Notes: generated by a model from the letters alone, not told the origin. 64,000 nt of DNA from Paralithodes platypus (GCA_032716605.1 CM064509.1:38784924-38848923), one strand, 5' to 3'. Shown: positions 33,597 through 44,321, counted from the first letter of the stretch. Numbers and translations: made by a program.

Positions 33597-33815
33597 CTTT
33601 ATTTTATCCTCCCCTCAGTTACTAACCCATATGTCCCCTACTAACTTCCTAGTCCTGCCACGTTAGTGGCAGGGCAGTAGTTCCCTTTCCAATGTTCCCT
33701 TACCCTCTCTAAACCACTGTTTGGACACTTGATCCTCAGTGTTTTGGAGGACAAGCAGCCTAGAAGGGTCACTAGATCTGTTGTTGCTTGATTTCCTTTG
33801 TACTCCTTTGTACTC

Positions 33816-35351
33816 AATATCACCGTTACAGAGAGAGAAGTATTGAATTGTTTAGATAAACTCAAAGTAAATAAAACGCCTGGACCTGATACAATCTCGC
33901 CTAGAGTTCTAAAGGAAGCTAAGGATGAGCACTCCAAACCACTGACATTACTATTCAATAAATCCTTGCAGTCTGGAACTATGCCTGATCAGTGGAAGCT
34001 AGCCAACATACCACCGATATTAAAAAAAGGCAGCAAATCCCTACCCAGTAGCTATCGTCCAATTAGCTTAACCTCAGTTGTATGTAAAATGCTAGAAACG
34101 GTCATAAGAGACAGACTCGTAAATCACTTAGAGGAAAATAACATACTTAAAGATACTCAACACGGCTTTCGTAAAAAACGTTCCTGTTTAACAAACCTCT
34201 TAGACTTCTTCCACGATATCCTCAACCTCTACGATGAGAGTAAAGCTGTAGATATTATATACCTTGATTTTCAAAAGGCCTTTGACAAAGTTCCCCACAA
34301 ACGTTTACTGCTAAAACTAAAAGCGCATGGAATACAAGACGGTGTGTTGAAATGGATAGAAAATTGGCTCAGCGACAGAAAGCAAAGAATAGTCATAAAC
34401 GGTAAGGCATCTAAATGGACCAATGTAAGTAGCGGGGTACCCCAGGGATCCGTACTGGGACCAATTCTCTTTCTAATTTACATCAACAACATAGATGAGG
34501 GTCTCACCTGTACAATCTCAAAATTTGCTGACGATACAAAAATTGCAAATAGCGTACTCTCAAAAGAACAAATTGACGATATGCAACACAATCTAGATAA
34601 ATTGTCATATTGGGCCCAAATTTGGCAAATGAGTTTCAATGCGGATAAATGTAAAGTACTACATATCGGATACCTAAATGAGAAAGCAAACTATTCGATG
34701 AATGGCACTCAGCTTAAGAATGTAAACAGAGAAACTGATCTGGGAGTAACAATATCGAGTAACCTAAAACCGAGTCAACAATGTTCAGAAGTTGTTAAGA
34801 AGGCAAACAAAATAATTGGCTTTATAGACAGGTCATTTAAGCATAAATCCAAAGAAGTTATCCTAACCCTTTACAATTCCTTAGTCCGCCCTCTTTTGGA
34901 ATACTGAGTTCAATCCTGGTGCCCTTATTACCAAAAAGATATAAACAAGCTAGAACGAGTTCAACGTAGAGTTACCAAAATGATTCCTAGCCTAAAGAAC
35001 AAACCATACGAAGAGCGTCTTAGAGAATTAAATATATTTCCTTTAACCCAGCGCAGATTAAGAGGTGACTTAATTCAAGTGTTCAAAATCATCAAAGGCA
35101 TCGACAATATGAACTGTAGTAAGTACTTCACTATCGACCAATCTAATTACACGCGGGGAAACGGTTGCAAAATTTTTGGTAAATCTTTTAACTCACACGA
35201 ATCTAAGAATTTCTTCTTCAATCGAGTTGTCAACTTGTGGAATGGGCTTCCCCGAGACGTTATAGACTGCATCACCGTTGATTCATTTAAACTCCGCCTA
35301 GACAAATATCTCGCACCAAACCCGCGACTGACTGCGTTTGTAAATGAATAA
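33816..35351 (+). pseudogene. SGNH-type LINE ORF2, copy C, RT part
   Basis: Starts at the RT N-terminal region (NITVTEREVLNCLDKLKVNK) and keeps all RT motifs including FADD. It also keeps the base lost from copy B (GYLNEKANYSMNGTQ). A TGA at 34905-34907 replaces the TGC (Cys) of copy B in LLEYC. The frame continues after it to 35351. So B and C carry different single inactivating changes. Confidence 0.85.
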
Positions 35352-35575
35352 CTTTATTTTATCCCCCCCTCAGTTACTAACCCATCTGTCCCCTACTAAC
35401 TTCCTAATCCTGCCACGGACATTAGTTCCAGGGCAGTAATTCCCTTTCCAATGTTCCCTTACCCACTCTAAACCACTGTTTGGACACTTGATCCTCAGTG
35501 TTTTGGAGGACAAGCAGCCTAGAAGGGTCACTAGATCTGTTGTTGCTTGATTTCCTTTGTACTCCTTTGTACCTC
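33816..35575 (+). mobile_element. SGNH-type LINE, copy C, 5'-truncated, abutting copy B
   Basis: Begins at AATATCACCGTTACAG, equal to about 32065 in copy B, directly after copy B's TTTGTACTCC tail. It runs to an identical tail at 35558-35575. It has the same orientation and is nearly identical to B over the shared 1.75 kb. Confidence 0.9.
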
Positions 35576-35576
35576 A

Positions 35577-36175
35577 ACTCGCACAATTCCATCACCGCCC
35601 CCCCCCCCCATATCATCCAATCCTCTATTCCCATCAGATTTGCTCCCCACCTCATCCTTAACCTACGTCAACCCCCTCGACCCCCACCACCTCCACCTAT
35701 AGTCCTCTCCACACCCATTCCCCACCCTACCACTTCTCACCAACCTCAACCTTTTACTTCCTATAGCGACACTATTCCAAACCAACCCCCACTCAAAAGC
35801 ACGCTCTCTGCCACTTCTTCACATTCATCAAATAGTTCAAGGCAAGCCATACCACCCAAGAACACTATAACTAAATCAGGCCACACTTCAATACCCCCAG
35901 TAAGATATAGCCCTCCAACCTCTACAATAGCTTCACCTGCTGCCACCTCAACCAGCCCTACTATTACCAAATCCTCCGAGGGAAGTAACATACGAGAAGA
36001 AGAAGACCACAAAAAGAGGAAGAGACAGAAGAACGGGAAGAGAGAGAGAGATCCTCGTATGGTCGCCATCCGAGAGGGGCCTAAATGCGCCCCTATCCCA
36101 GGTCCATCTGTAACCCAAGCCACCGACCTGGGTTGTGCTCGCGCTGCCGAGGTCCTCTCACGCCAACCCAAATAA
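35577..36175 (+). CDS. Unrecognised Pro/Ser/Thr-rich protein fragment with basic C-terminus
   Basis: Open frame with low-complexity text (QPPRPPPPPPIVLSTP, SATSSHSSNSSRQ), then a basic stretch EEEDHKKRKRQKNGKRERD, ending CARAAEVLSRQPK. Composition resembles LINE ORF1 N-terminal regions and gag-like proteins, but no zinc knuckle or RRM is visible. It follows the copy C tail directly. It could be the ORF1 remnant of the element into which copy C inserted, or a chance open frame in C-rich DNA. No function is assigned. Confidence 0.3.
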
Positions 36176-36311
36176 GGTCAAGTCACCAACTGCCTTTCTT
36201 ACCCTCAAACGGACCACCAGTGACAACTCAACCAAAACTTAGACTACCTCCGCCAAATCTCTGGAGGTTAGGCAAGGGGTGGAAACGTGTACAGACTGTT
36301 TCCAAAAATAG

Positions 36312-36900
36312 ACTGTTGTGCACTGGCCATGGCTATTTCCTTCCCTCTCTCCAAACGACCACACAAGATTGTGTTGTACACTGGCCAGGCATTGTAGAGA
36401 TAGGCAAACCAGGAAGTGCTAACAGAGGCTGACCATTGTCTAATATGTCGTGTTGTGCACTTGTGGGGACCGGTTTTTACACCATACCCGAAACAGGATT
36501 TATGGAGCTCCGATCTTACTCTCAACCATCTGAACAATTTTACCAACACACCTAATTAAACTTCGTTAAATGCGGAAATAGCCTCACGAAAATATCAAGC
36601 CCTGGTGGGGGCACGAACTCTCGACCCTTGGGTGTGAGGCAGACACCTTACCAGTTAGACCAATAGAGATATCCCACTTGACCTCTTCGGCTCAGGATAT
36701 TTCCACATCCGAGGTCTGTTTAGGCTAGCCTATTTTCACTGACTTTACACACTGGCCAGACGAGTATATTGTACACAGAAGAATACTATTATACCTCGGT
36801 ACTTGTGTTGTGCACTGACCAGACAATGAAAGGGTAGTCTCTGTTCTTTATAAAGGAGTAGCGTTTAGTAAGTTATGTTGTGCACAGGCCAGACGATTTT
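36312..36900. repeat. Dispersed TGTTGTGCACTGGCCAGA motif repeats
   Basis: Variants occur near 36313, 36372 (TGTACACTGGCCAGGC), 36443, 36744, 36806 (GTGCACTGACCAGAC) and 36874 (GTGCACAGGCCAGACG). Spacing is irregular, about 60-70 bp where not interrupted by the SINE at 36465-36730. The SINE appears to have inserted into the array. Confidence 0.6.
36465..36730 (-). mobile_element. tRNA-derived SINE, copy 3
   Basis: Reverse complement of the 11147-11415 unit. The A-box-like region matches closely. The B box is degenerate (CGAACTCTCGACC on +). Body text CCATACCCGAAACAGG and GGAGCTCCGATCTTAC is shared. Confidence 0.75.
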
Positions 36901-36989
36901 CTAAAACCATCTCCGGTGCTTTCCTTCCAAACCCAAATCTCAGCTCGCAACAGTGCCCCAGCCAAGGACCTCTACCTGGACACTGTCTA

Positions 36990-37260
36990 CCAGTGATACC
37001 AGAGTATCTAAAGAATGATTTTGTTAAAGCAAATGAGAGGAGTGGACATAATACAAGAAACAGGATGTTTAATTTTAAGGTCCCGAGAATCCAAGGACAG
37101 GGTAAGCAAACATTCTTCTTCACTGCCATCAAAGACTGGAACGACCTACCCCAGTCAGTCCGTGAAAAGAGAACACTGTATTCCTTCAGACGTAGCCTGA
37201 AGGAACACCTGAACCGGACAGCTGCGAGAAGAGAGCACCAAGCTTATGTCTACTACTAAA
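36990..37260 (+). pseudogene. C-terminal LINE RT fragment
   Basis: Translation IPEYLKNDFVKANERSGHNT, FNFKVPRIQGQGKQTFFFTA, KDWNDLPQSVREKRTLYSF, RRSLKEHLNRTAARR, then a stop. The HNTRNR...G...F...W--LP...S---FRR-LK-HL pattern is the common C-terminal tail of many LINE RT proteins. Upstream RT is missing. Confidence 0.65.
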
Positions 37261-37552
37261 TACGACATAAGAGATAGACAAACCAAACTGAAATGATTAC
37301 TGATTACGGATTACTGATATTTACTATAGGATGTAAGGTATCTTAAAATAACCCCCTAGAAATACTTTCTCTAAAGTATCTATTTCTTTATCCTCCCCAT
37401 TTCCCAGCTAACCTAATCCCACAAGGACCCCAATGGAAATACGCCTAACGGCCTTATTGGGTTATCCTTAGTTGGAATTATGCAAGGCTGGTACATGTCA
37501 TATTTATAACATACTATGTGATACCATCTCTGTAAATTGCTAACTGAATAAA

Positions 37553-37592
<40 letters not shown>
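36990..37592 (+). mobile_element. 5'-truncated LINE 3' end with (TTA)n tail
   Basis: Coding remnant to 37260, then a 3' UTR ending in (ATT)n (37556-37592) after CTGAATAAAT. Typical short 5'-truncated insertion. Confidence 0.7.
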
Positions 37593-37596
<4 letters not shown>

Positions 37597-38354
37597 CGTT
37601 GTGATGCCAGGTCAAGATCAAGCCACCAACCCAAACGTCGAGGCTGGATGATCCTTTACCTAGAAGAAAAGCTTTGCTTGAAGGCTGCCTTGCAGACCTC
37701 TCTTCTCATTGTGTAGGCCTCATTGAATGAGGACACAATTCGATTACACTATCCTGACTCGGATTGATATTCTGTACACCGTTCCTTTTGAGGTAATAGT
37801 TTATGGTGATATTTCACAGAACCAGACCTCACATACACCAGTGCTACACATAGAACTAAAGCTGAACCACACCTTTTCTTTCTTTAAGTGATCCCTATAA
37901 TTGATGTTCTCTACGGATTGATCCGTCCTTGTGCTACTGATTTAAACAAACTCTGCGTAAGGAGTATTTATGTTATTGTTAAACAGTGCTAGTAAGTGTA
38001 TAATGTACTCGTAGTGATTCCCATTATCACCAGTATTGTATGTATATATTTGTTTATTGTTTCTGTGTGTATTAGCCAAACATTGAAGCCATATCATTGC
38101 TTTATGTGTAATAAACTAACATGTAAATGTTACTCTGTGTTGTACTTGTCCTGCTACATGTGGTTATATTTACCTTGTGATAGTATCATTGCTTGCCCAG
38201 TTAAGAGTGAGCCCACTTGCAGTGTCATTCAAACCCAGTTAAAATCCTGGTATAATATGCAACCTCCAACAGCAAAACAAACCTCCAATATGTAAATATT
38301 TGGTACTAAATTAAAAAGGCAATTTGATTCAGTTTAGAGTAGCTACGAAAACTT
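37593..38354. other. Intergenic; possible LTR tail near 38108-38258
   Basis: No gene seen. AATAAACTAAC near 38109 is followed about 145 bp later by CCCAGTTAAAATCCTGG and TATAAT. This matches the spacing of poly(A) signal to end in the long LTR-like repeats, and the end resembles 18890-18918. This may be a solo LTR remnant. Confidence 0.3.
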
Positions 38355-38575
38355 GAGACCATGATTTATGTCCTATAGAATCATAATGCGTTTCGAAAGT
38401 TCATTATGGCTATCATTAGATGATATTATACAGTTTAGGAAGGATCTGTGGGAACTAAAGGGGTAAAGACAATCTCAACCCTCTGACTTCCGCATGCCCT
38501 TCCTAACATGAATAAAATTGTCTTCTAATAGCCTGAATAAACGGTCAAAACGTGTTATGATCCTCATGGGGTTAA
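38355..38575. mobile_element. TTAA-family MITE (copy ending at 38572-38575)
   Basis: Contains GCGTTTCGAAAGTTCATTATGGCTATCATTAGATGA, the central hairpin around TAAAGGGGTAAAG and CAACCCTCTGACTTCC, and ends ATGGGGTTAA. The 5' end is degenerate. Confidence 0.65.
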
Positions 38576-38996
38576 CCCATTGACTGCGTGGGACGTTCCG
38601 GAATGCCATGGCAATTTATAGCAATTTACAAGCTTTTAAAGCCTGTGGAGACGAGCCCGAGTGTGGGACCGCGGCAGGACCCCGTCCGCTCTCCAGCCAG
38701 GCGGCTGTAGCACTGAGGGATCTCAGCCATGTCCCGCTAGACATATGCAGCGCTGCCAAAGGCAAATGTAGCGTGACATTAGCGATATTAGCTCAGTATT
38801 AGCGAATATTTGCCGATGTCTATGGTAGCACTGCAGATAAATCCTGCTCGCTACGAAGCTAGTTCTGGTGTCATTTTGAAGCAATTTTCTTCTAGTTTTT
38901 GGTTGAATACATTTCTTTCAGACACTTGCTCAATCATTCAAGAGTGCCTGAATGAGCCCTAATATAGCGGAAATATGCCCACAGCGTAAGCGTTAA
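38572..38996. mobile_element. Second type of TTAA-flanked palindromic element
   Basis: Lies between TTAA at 38572-38575 and 38993-38996. Ends are imperfect inverted repeats: TTAACCCATTGACTGCGTGGG at the left, TTAACGCTTACGCTGTGGG reading inward from the right. Shares its left TTAA with the preceding MITE. No ORF of note (38608-38802 looks spurious). Confidence 0.5.
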
Positions 38997-39340
38997 GAAC
39001 GTTCAGTATAATCAATCCTAATACATAATCATAACACTTCATAATAAAATGCTCAAGTAACTGCCTGTTCACAAAAACAAAACAAAATAATAATAATAAA
39101 ATAAATATAATAAAGAAAGAAAGAAATTATTCAAAAATAAATAGAAATGTTAATCCCTTGAGAATCAATGAAGTTATTTAATCTGGTTATCATTATGCAA
39201 TAATATACAGCTCAGAAAGAAGCTCTGGGAATAAAAGGAGTAAAAAGGTTTCTCAGTTATAACCCTCGAGTTTCCACGAGTTCTTCCTAAACTGAAGAAT
39301 AGAGTCTGATAATAGCAAATGATCTTCTCTTCCTCTTCTC

Positions 39341-42089
39341 TTCCTCACCGAAACCCAGGTGTCTGTAGCAACATCCAGCAACCCCTTCTCTGTATCCTCC
39401 TACTTTCTCTATCCTAGTTTCAAAGCCAAAGGCGGATGTTGTGCATATGTGCACAACAAACTCACTTGCTCTCGTGTTCCCGATTTCGACTCCTCTGAAT
39501 TCTCAACTTTATGGCTCAAACTTTCCTGTCATTCTCTTACTAAATATTTCTGTGCTGTCTATCTTTCCCCTAACTCTACCAACTTTCCTAAATTCTTTGA
39601 CTATCTAAACTCTACAGTGGAACACATTCTATCCATTTCTCCTTTCTCAGAAATCTCCATCTTAGGAGATTTCAACGTTCACCACCGCCAATGGCTCTCC
39701 TCTCACACTACTGATCCACCTGGTGAACAAGCCTACGTCTTTTCTATCCTAAATGACCTAGAGCAGTTAGTTCAGCAACCCACCCGTATCCCGGATCGCA
39801 TCGGAGATCGGCCCAACATTCTTGACCTGTTTCTAACTTCTAACCCTTCTTCTTATACTGTCGATCTTTTCTCTCCTTTGGGCTCCTCCGACCATAAACT
39901 TATCTCTGTCACCTGTCCTATCTCTCCAGTACAGCCACCCGATCCTCCTAGCCGGCGGCGCTTGTGGCACTTTGGCGCTGCCGACTGGGAGGCTCTTCGG
40001 CAGTACTTCTTTGATTTCCCATGGAATGATTTCTGCTTCCATGGCCGGGGACCCTCGGAGAGTGCTGAACGCATTACCGAGGTAATCCTATCGGGCATGG
40101 AAGCATACATTCCATTCTCTTTCTCTCAGACTAATGCTAAAAAATCTTGGTTTACTCACGCCTGTTCTACTGCTGTCCGCAATAAGGAGGAAGCATTCAA
40201 ACGGTACCGACGCCTTAAAACTCAAGACTCTCATTCTTCATATGTTTCTGCCCGGAATCAAGCCAAATCTGTTCTTCGACTTGCCAAACACTCTTTCATC
40301 AATAATAAATGCACTGAACTATCCAACTCTAGCTCTTCCCAAGCTTTCTGGCATCTAGCCAAAAACCTCTCCAACAATTTCTCTTCCTCGTCTTTCCCTC
40401 CCCTTTCCCACTCTGATGGCACAACCATCACTTCTTCCTCTGACAAAGCTAAACTCTTCGCTCAAACTTTTGCTAGAAACTCCACCTTGGATGATTCCGG
40501 TGCTATTCCTCCCTCTCCGCCCTCCTCTCTCTTACTTATGCCTAATATCCTAATCTCTTCTAAAGATGTACTTTCTACCCTCTAACACTAATAAGGCGTA
40601 CGGTCCGGACGGTGTTCCTCCTGTTGTTCTCAAAAACTGTGCTTCCGTGCTGACTCCCTGCCTAGGCAAACTCTTTCGTTTCTGTCTATCCTCTAACGTC
40701 TTCCCTTCATGCTGGAAGTTTGCTCACATTCAACCTGTCCCAAAGAAGGGTGACCGCTCTCAACCCTCCAACTATCGTCCAATTGCTCTTATCTCTTGTC
40801 TTTCTAAAGTTTTTGAAACTATTCTTGCTTCCAAATTTCTTAAGCATTTCTCTTCTCATAATCTGCTCTCAGATCGCCAGTATGGCTTCCTTAAGGGTCG
40901 CTCTACTGGTGATCTTCTTTCATATCTTACTAACTCTTGGTCATCCTCCTTTCGGGACTTCGGTGAGACTTTTTCTATTGCACTAGACATATCGAAAGCC
41001 TTCGATAGAGTCTGGCATAAATCTTTAATTTCTAAACTACCCTCCTTCGGTTTCTATCCCTCCATCTGTGCCTTTGTCTCTAATTTCCTTTCTGGCCGTT
41101 CCATAGCTGCGGTTGTGGACGGCCATTGTTCACTTCCTCACCCTATAAACTCCGGTGTTCCTCAGGGCTCTGTCCTATCTCCTATTCTCTTTCTAATTTT
41201 TATAAATGATCTCCTTAACTGTACCTTAATTCCCATCCATTCATACGCAGACGACTCAACTTTACACTACTCCATTAGTTTTTCAGAACGCCCCAGCCAG
41301 CAATCCCTCAACGACAAACGTAATGAAGCCATAGAACTCTTAAATTCTGATCTAAATACTATTTCCAATTGGGGCAGAGAAAACCTTGTTAACTTTAATG
41401 CTTCCAAAACCCAATTTCTCCATCTATCTACCCGTCAGGATCTCCCAGCGGACTATCCCTTATTCTTCAACAATACAAAAATCAACCCTTCATCTTCTCT
41501 CAATATTCTTGGTGTCTCTTTTTCTTCTGCTCTCATTTGGAAGGACCATATTACCAGTCTTGCTAAGGCAGCCTCCCAGAAGCTGGGTGTGCTCAACCGC
41601 CTTAGGGGGTTCTTTTCCCCTGCACAGCTTCTTGCTCTGTACAGGGGCATAGTGCGCCCTTGTATTGAGTATTGTTCACATGTGTGGGGAGGTTCCTCTC
41701 ACACCGCTCTCCTAGACAAGGTTGAAAGGAAGGCCTTTCGTATCATTAACTCCCGTCCACTCACCAACTCTCTGCAATCTCTCTCTCTCCGCCGCAATGT
41801 TGCATCTCTCTCGCTATTCTATCGCTACTATAATAATCAGTGTTCCTCAGAGCTATCCCAGTGCATACCACCTCCTTTACGTAGGGCACGTGGTACCCGT
41901 CTTGCAACTCAATCCCACCCCTACTCTGTGCAACTCTCCAACCCAAGAGTGAAACGTTACTCTCAAACTTTCTTCTACTCAACATCTGAGCTCTGGAACT
42001 CTCTCCCAGAATCAGTCTTTCCCTCTTCCTATGACTTAAATTGCTTCAAACTCCGTGTGTCCAGGCATTTTGGCTCGAACGTCCCTTGA
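39341..42089 (+). pseudogene. Jockey-like LINE ORF2, endonuclease-RT with one frame break
   Basis: Endonuclease part: FLTETQ at the truncated start, [56 protein letters not shown] part: NKAYGPDGVPPVVLKNC, WKFAHIQPVPKKGDRS, NYRPIALISCLSKVFE, LDISKAFDRVWHKSL, NSGVPQGSVLSPILFLIFIN and catalytic YADD (41244-41255). The C-terminal domain has GIVRPCIEYCSHVWGG, VERKAFRIIN and SELWNSLPESVFP, ending at 42089. The frame changes near 40566-40590 (KDVLSTL then a stop; downstream frame [11 protein letters not shown]), with a few residues apparently missing. Otherwise open for about 910 codons, so probably young. Confidence 0.85.
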
Positions 42090-42170
42090 TTTTGGCCCTG
42101 TCACTCTTTCAACTATGGGGGAGGCACTCGCTATAGGCAGTTATGCCTTTTGCCTCCCTCAATCACATAG

Positions 42171-42203
<33 letters not shown>
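42171..42203. repeat. Poly-A tail of the jockey-like LINE
   Basis: 33 consecutive A following TAG. It marks the 3' end of the insertion. Confidence 0.9.
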
Positions 42204-42205
<2 letters not shown>

Positions 42206-42234
42206 AAGAATGGTGTCAACGTATACTGAGAATG

Positions 42235-42434
42235 TTAACCCTTTCAGTATTAGGACACACGTCTGTTTCACATATTGTGGCTAACAGACGATTTGATATG
42301 GCTTAGGAATGACCTCTAGTAATCAAAGGGGTAAAGTATATCTTTATTACCCCTTTGACTCCCACAGATGCTTCCTTTATACAAATATCTAATAACAGTC
42401 ATAAGAACGCGTGCTGGTCTCCGGAGAGGGTTAA
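42235..42434. mobile_element. TTAA-family MITE
   Basis: TTAACCCTTTCAGTATTAGG at the left and CGGAGAGGGTTAA at the right. The central hairpin pairs AAAGGGGTAAAG with TTTATTACCCCTTT. Shares its left TTAA with the split MITE and its right TTAA with the next one. Confidence 0.75.
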
Positions 42435-42652
42435 CCCCTTCAAGATCCAAGACGCATTTCTTTTCCGTTTTCTGGTAGTTATTACTGTAGATGGTTTTAT
42501 AAAATTGAGAAGGGTATATGGAAGTCAGAGAGTTGATTGAGATAGCCTTCACTCTTTCAATACCCACAGCTCCTTCCAGACATAAAATCATAAAATCGTC
42601 TAATGATAGCCAAAATAAACTGCTATAATGCGTCAGAGCTTCAAGGGGTTAA
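42431..42652. mobile_element. TTAA-family MITE, well-preserved terminal inverted repeats
   Basis: Left end TTAACCCCTTCAAGATCC and right end reading inward TTAACCCCTTGAAGCTCTG are near-perfect inverted repeats. TTAA flanks both sides, as for piggyBac-type targets. No coding capacity. Confidence 0.8.
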
Positions 42653-42662
42653 TTACCTTCAT

Positions 42663-43480
42663 CTATACAATAGAATCAAGTGCCAGGCAATACTTAGGAG
42701 ATTTTGGATAAGGTGCAAAAAGCACAGCAAAATAATTCCGGATGCAACTGCCATGACAATATGGATTATTATATCCATCATAAGTAAATTCTCCTAATTC
42801 TTCCTCTGCCAGCGTCATATTGTGTCCTGCTAGATAGGAATGATGCCAACATAGAGCCATGGCATATATCAATGGAAGAATACCAAACAGCAGAATTATG
42901 GAACATACTGCAATATTACCTGGGGTGAGATTATCACTTTCCACAACAAAGTATACAATGCTAAAAGTAACTAGGGAACAATTATTTAATAAAAGGAATA
43001 ACACGAAGAAGTAAAAAAATCTGTAATTACGGCTACCCACACAGTTCATCAAGAATACGCAGTGGTGGTCATAGGCGTCAACACAATAATCACAAATATC
43101 ACAGTGATGGCTGCGGGGAGACTGATACAGATTACAATCACTGCACCATTTACACATGCAGAAAAGGTCTTCCTTAATCACAATTGTAACATGATCACGT
43201 TTAGGCCCATCCCTTGGCAACTTATCACTCTCAGTGCTTGGGTCTGTGAAGGGATTGCTCGTATTTTTGCCAGGTTTGATGTAAGAAACAAGGGAAAAGT
43301 TTACAAACAAACTAAACGTGATGATGGTAGGAGAGGCACCACCAGCCCCCATATATAGAAAAGGGTGAGACAAGGGAAACCCAAAAACAAACCATTGGAC
43401 ACCAAAAAAATGCCCCAGAGAAATAGGTGACCGTATTTCTGATACTTTCTCACAAAGGTTATATCATCGGAATAAGTCAT
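42663..43480 (-). CDS. DHHC-type protein S-palmitoyltransferase, single exon, one homopolymer frame break
   Basis: Transfers palmitate to protein cysteines at membranes. ATG at 43480 (MTYSDDITFVRKYQKYGHLF). TM1 then runs into a run of seven T on the coding strand (43404-43410), where the frame must shift to continue GVQWFVFGFPLSHPFLYMG. A second TM segment TIITFSLFVNFSLVSYIKPG follows, its end in the place of the family DPG motif. The Cys-rich domain is CKWCSDCNLYQSPRSHHCD, CDYCVDAYDHHC (catalytic DHHC at 43059-43070), FLMNCVGSRNYRFF. Two more TM segments follow, then MTLAEEE (TTxE-like) and NPYCHGSCIRN (PaCCT-like). All catalytic residues are present at about 270 codons, close to family size. 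The CRD resembles the Erf2/ZDHHC9-14-18 group. It is either an intact gene with a sequence error or a retrocopy pseudogene. Confidence 0.8.
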
Positions 43481-44110
43481 CGGAAGAAGTTTACACAAAA
43501 ATTATGTTTTGTCAAATATATTTGTTATTAAGAATTAATAACGTTATGGCAACACAATCTAAAGCACTAAATTTGGGAGAACTAATCACCGTATCAACTT
43601 TACTAGGTGAAATTATCAGAGATAATTAAACACTATAAAACAAAATCAACCGAACACAACTGAGACAACGCTAACAATGACAAACTCAAAATATCTTGTT
43701 TTATGCTGAGTGAGAATCGGAAGAAATGTATAGTTTTATATATCATAAATCCATCATAAAAATGGTATTGTGTGTTAAATAGGGTTTAAGAGAATATTTA
43801 TCACTATTATGGATAAATAACGTAAATATAAAACATTAATTTTAGCATAGTTTACGCTTACCATTTAGCTTTCTATAATGAATGTGTAAATGAAAACGGT
43901 ATTGACAGGGGAAACAACAATATTATATTTTCTTTCGCATTGACCTACTGTACACTTTCTATATTTATAAAGTTTAATTTAATCTTTATTTTATTTTATA
44001 TCTATAGATAGTATAATTAAGATTTTATCTTTAGCCTAATAGTTATCAATGTTTTACACTCTAGGACATACAGTATAACTTTATATAGGCCTAGGCCTAC
44101 TAAGTTTTAT
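43481..44110. other. AT-rich upstream region of the DHHC gene, no gene seen
   Basis: Very AT-rich, no open frame of note, two TAGGCCTAGGCC words near 44088. It could hold the DHHC promoter, but no clear TATA plus initiator is recognisable. Confidence 0.4.
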
Positions 44111-44321
44111 AACCCTTTGAAGCTCTGACGCGTTTTAGCAGTTTATTTTGGCTATCATTAGACGATTTTATGCAGCTTAGGAAGTATTTGTGGGTATTAA
44201 AAGGGTAAATACTATCTCAATCAACCCTTTGACTTCCATATACCGTTACTAATCTGAATAAAATAGTCTAATAGTAGCCAGAAACAGAACAGAAATGCGT
44301 ATTGGAGCTTGAAAGGGTTAA
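44111..44321. mobile_element. TTAA-family MITE
   Basis: Left end AACCCTTTGAAGCTCTGACG, right end GGAGCTTGAAAGGGTTAA (44318-44321). Centre GGTATTAAAAGGGTAAA and CAATCAACCCTTTGACTTCC. About 210 bp, no ORF. Confidence 0.8.

Larger units (their letters stand above)
29651..33815 (+). mobile_element. SGNH-type CR1/L2-group LINE, copy B (best preserved)
   Basis: ORF1 (SGNH hydrolase) and ORF2 (EEP endonuclease plus RT) lie in order, 119 bp apart. A 3' UTR follows that ends GATTTCC then TTTGTACTCC repeated. The 5' limit is uncertain. Copy C begins immediately after the tail at 33816. Only one frameshift is seen in ORF2, so this is a recent insertion. Confidence 0.85.
39323..42203 (+). mobile_element. 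Jockey-like LINE with poly-A tail, copy 1
   Basis: 5'-truncated within the endonuclease. Ends in 33 A (42171-42203) after CAATCACATAG. The direct repeat AAATGA at 39317-39322 and 42201-42206 is a short target duplication, partly merged with the A tail. Truncated relatives lie at 49999-50636 and 24975-25466. Confidence 0.85.
39150..42238. mobile_element. TTAA-family MITE split by a LINE insertion
   Basis: MITE parts are 39150-39322 (TTAATCCCTTGAGAATCAATG to TCTGATAATAGC) and 42207-42238 (ending GTTAA). Together they give a full-length family member once the poly-A LINE (39323-42203) and one copy of the AAATGA duplication are removed. Confidence 0.7.

Noticed and set aside
42055..42306. Poly-lysine protein frame
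   Set aside because: Translation of the LINE poly-A tail.
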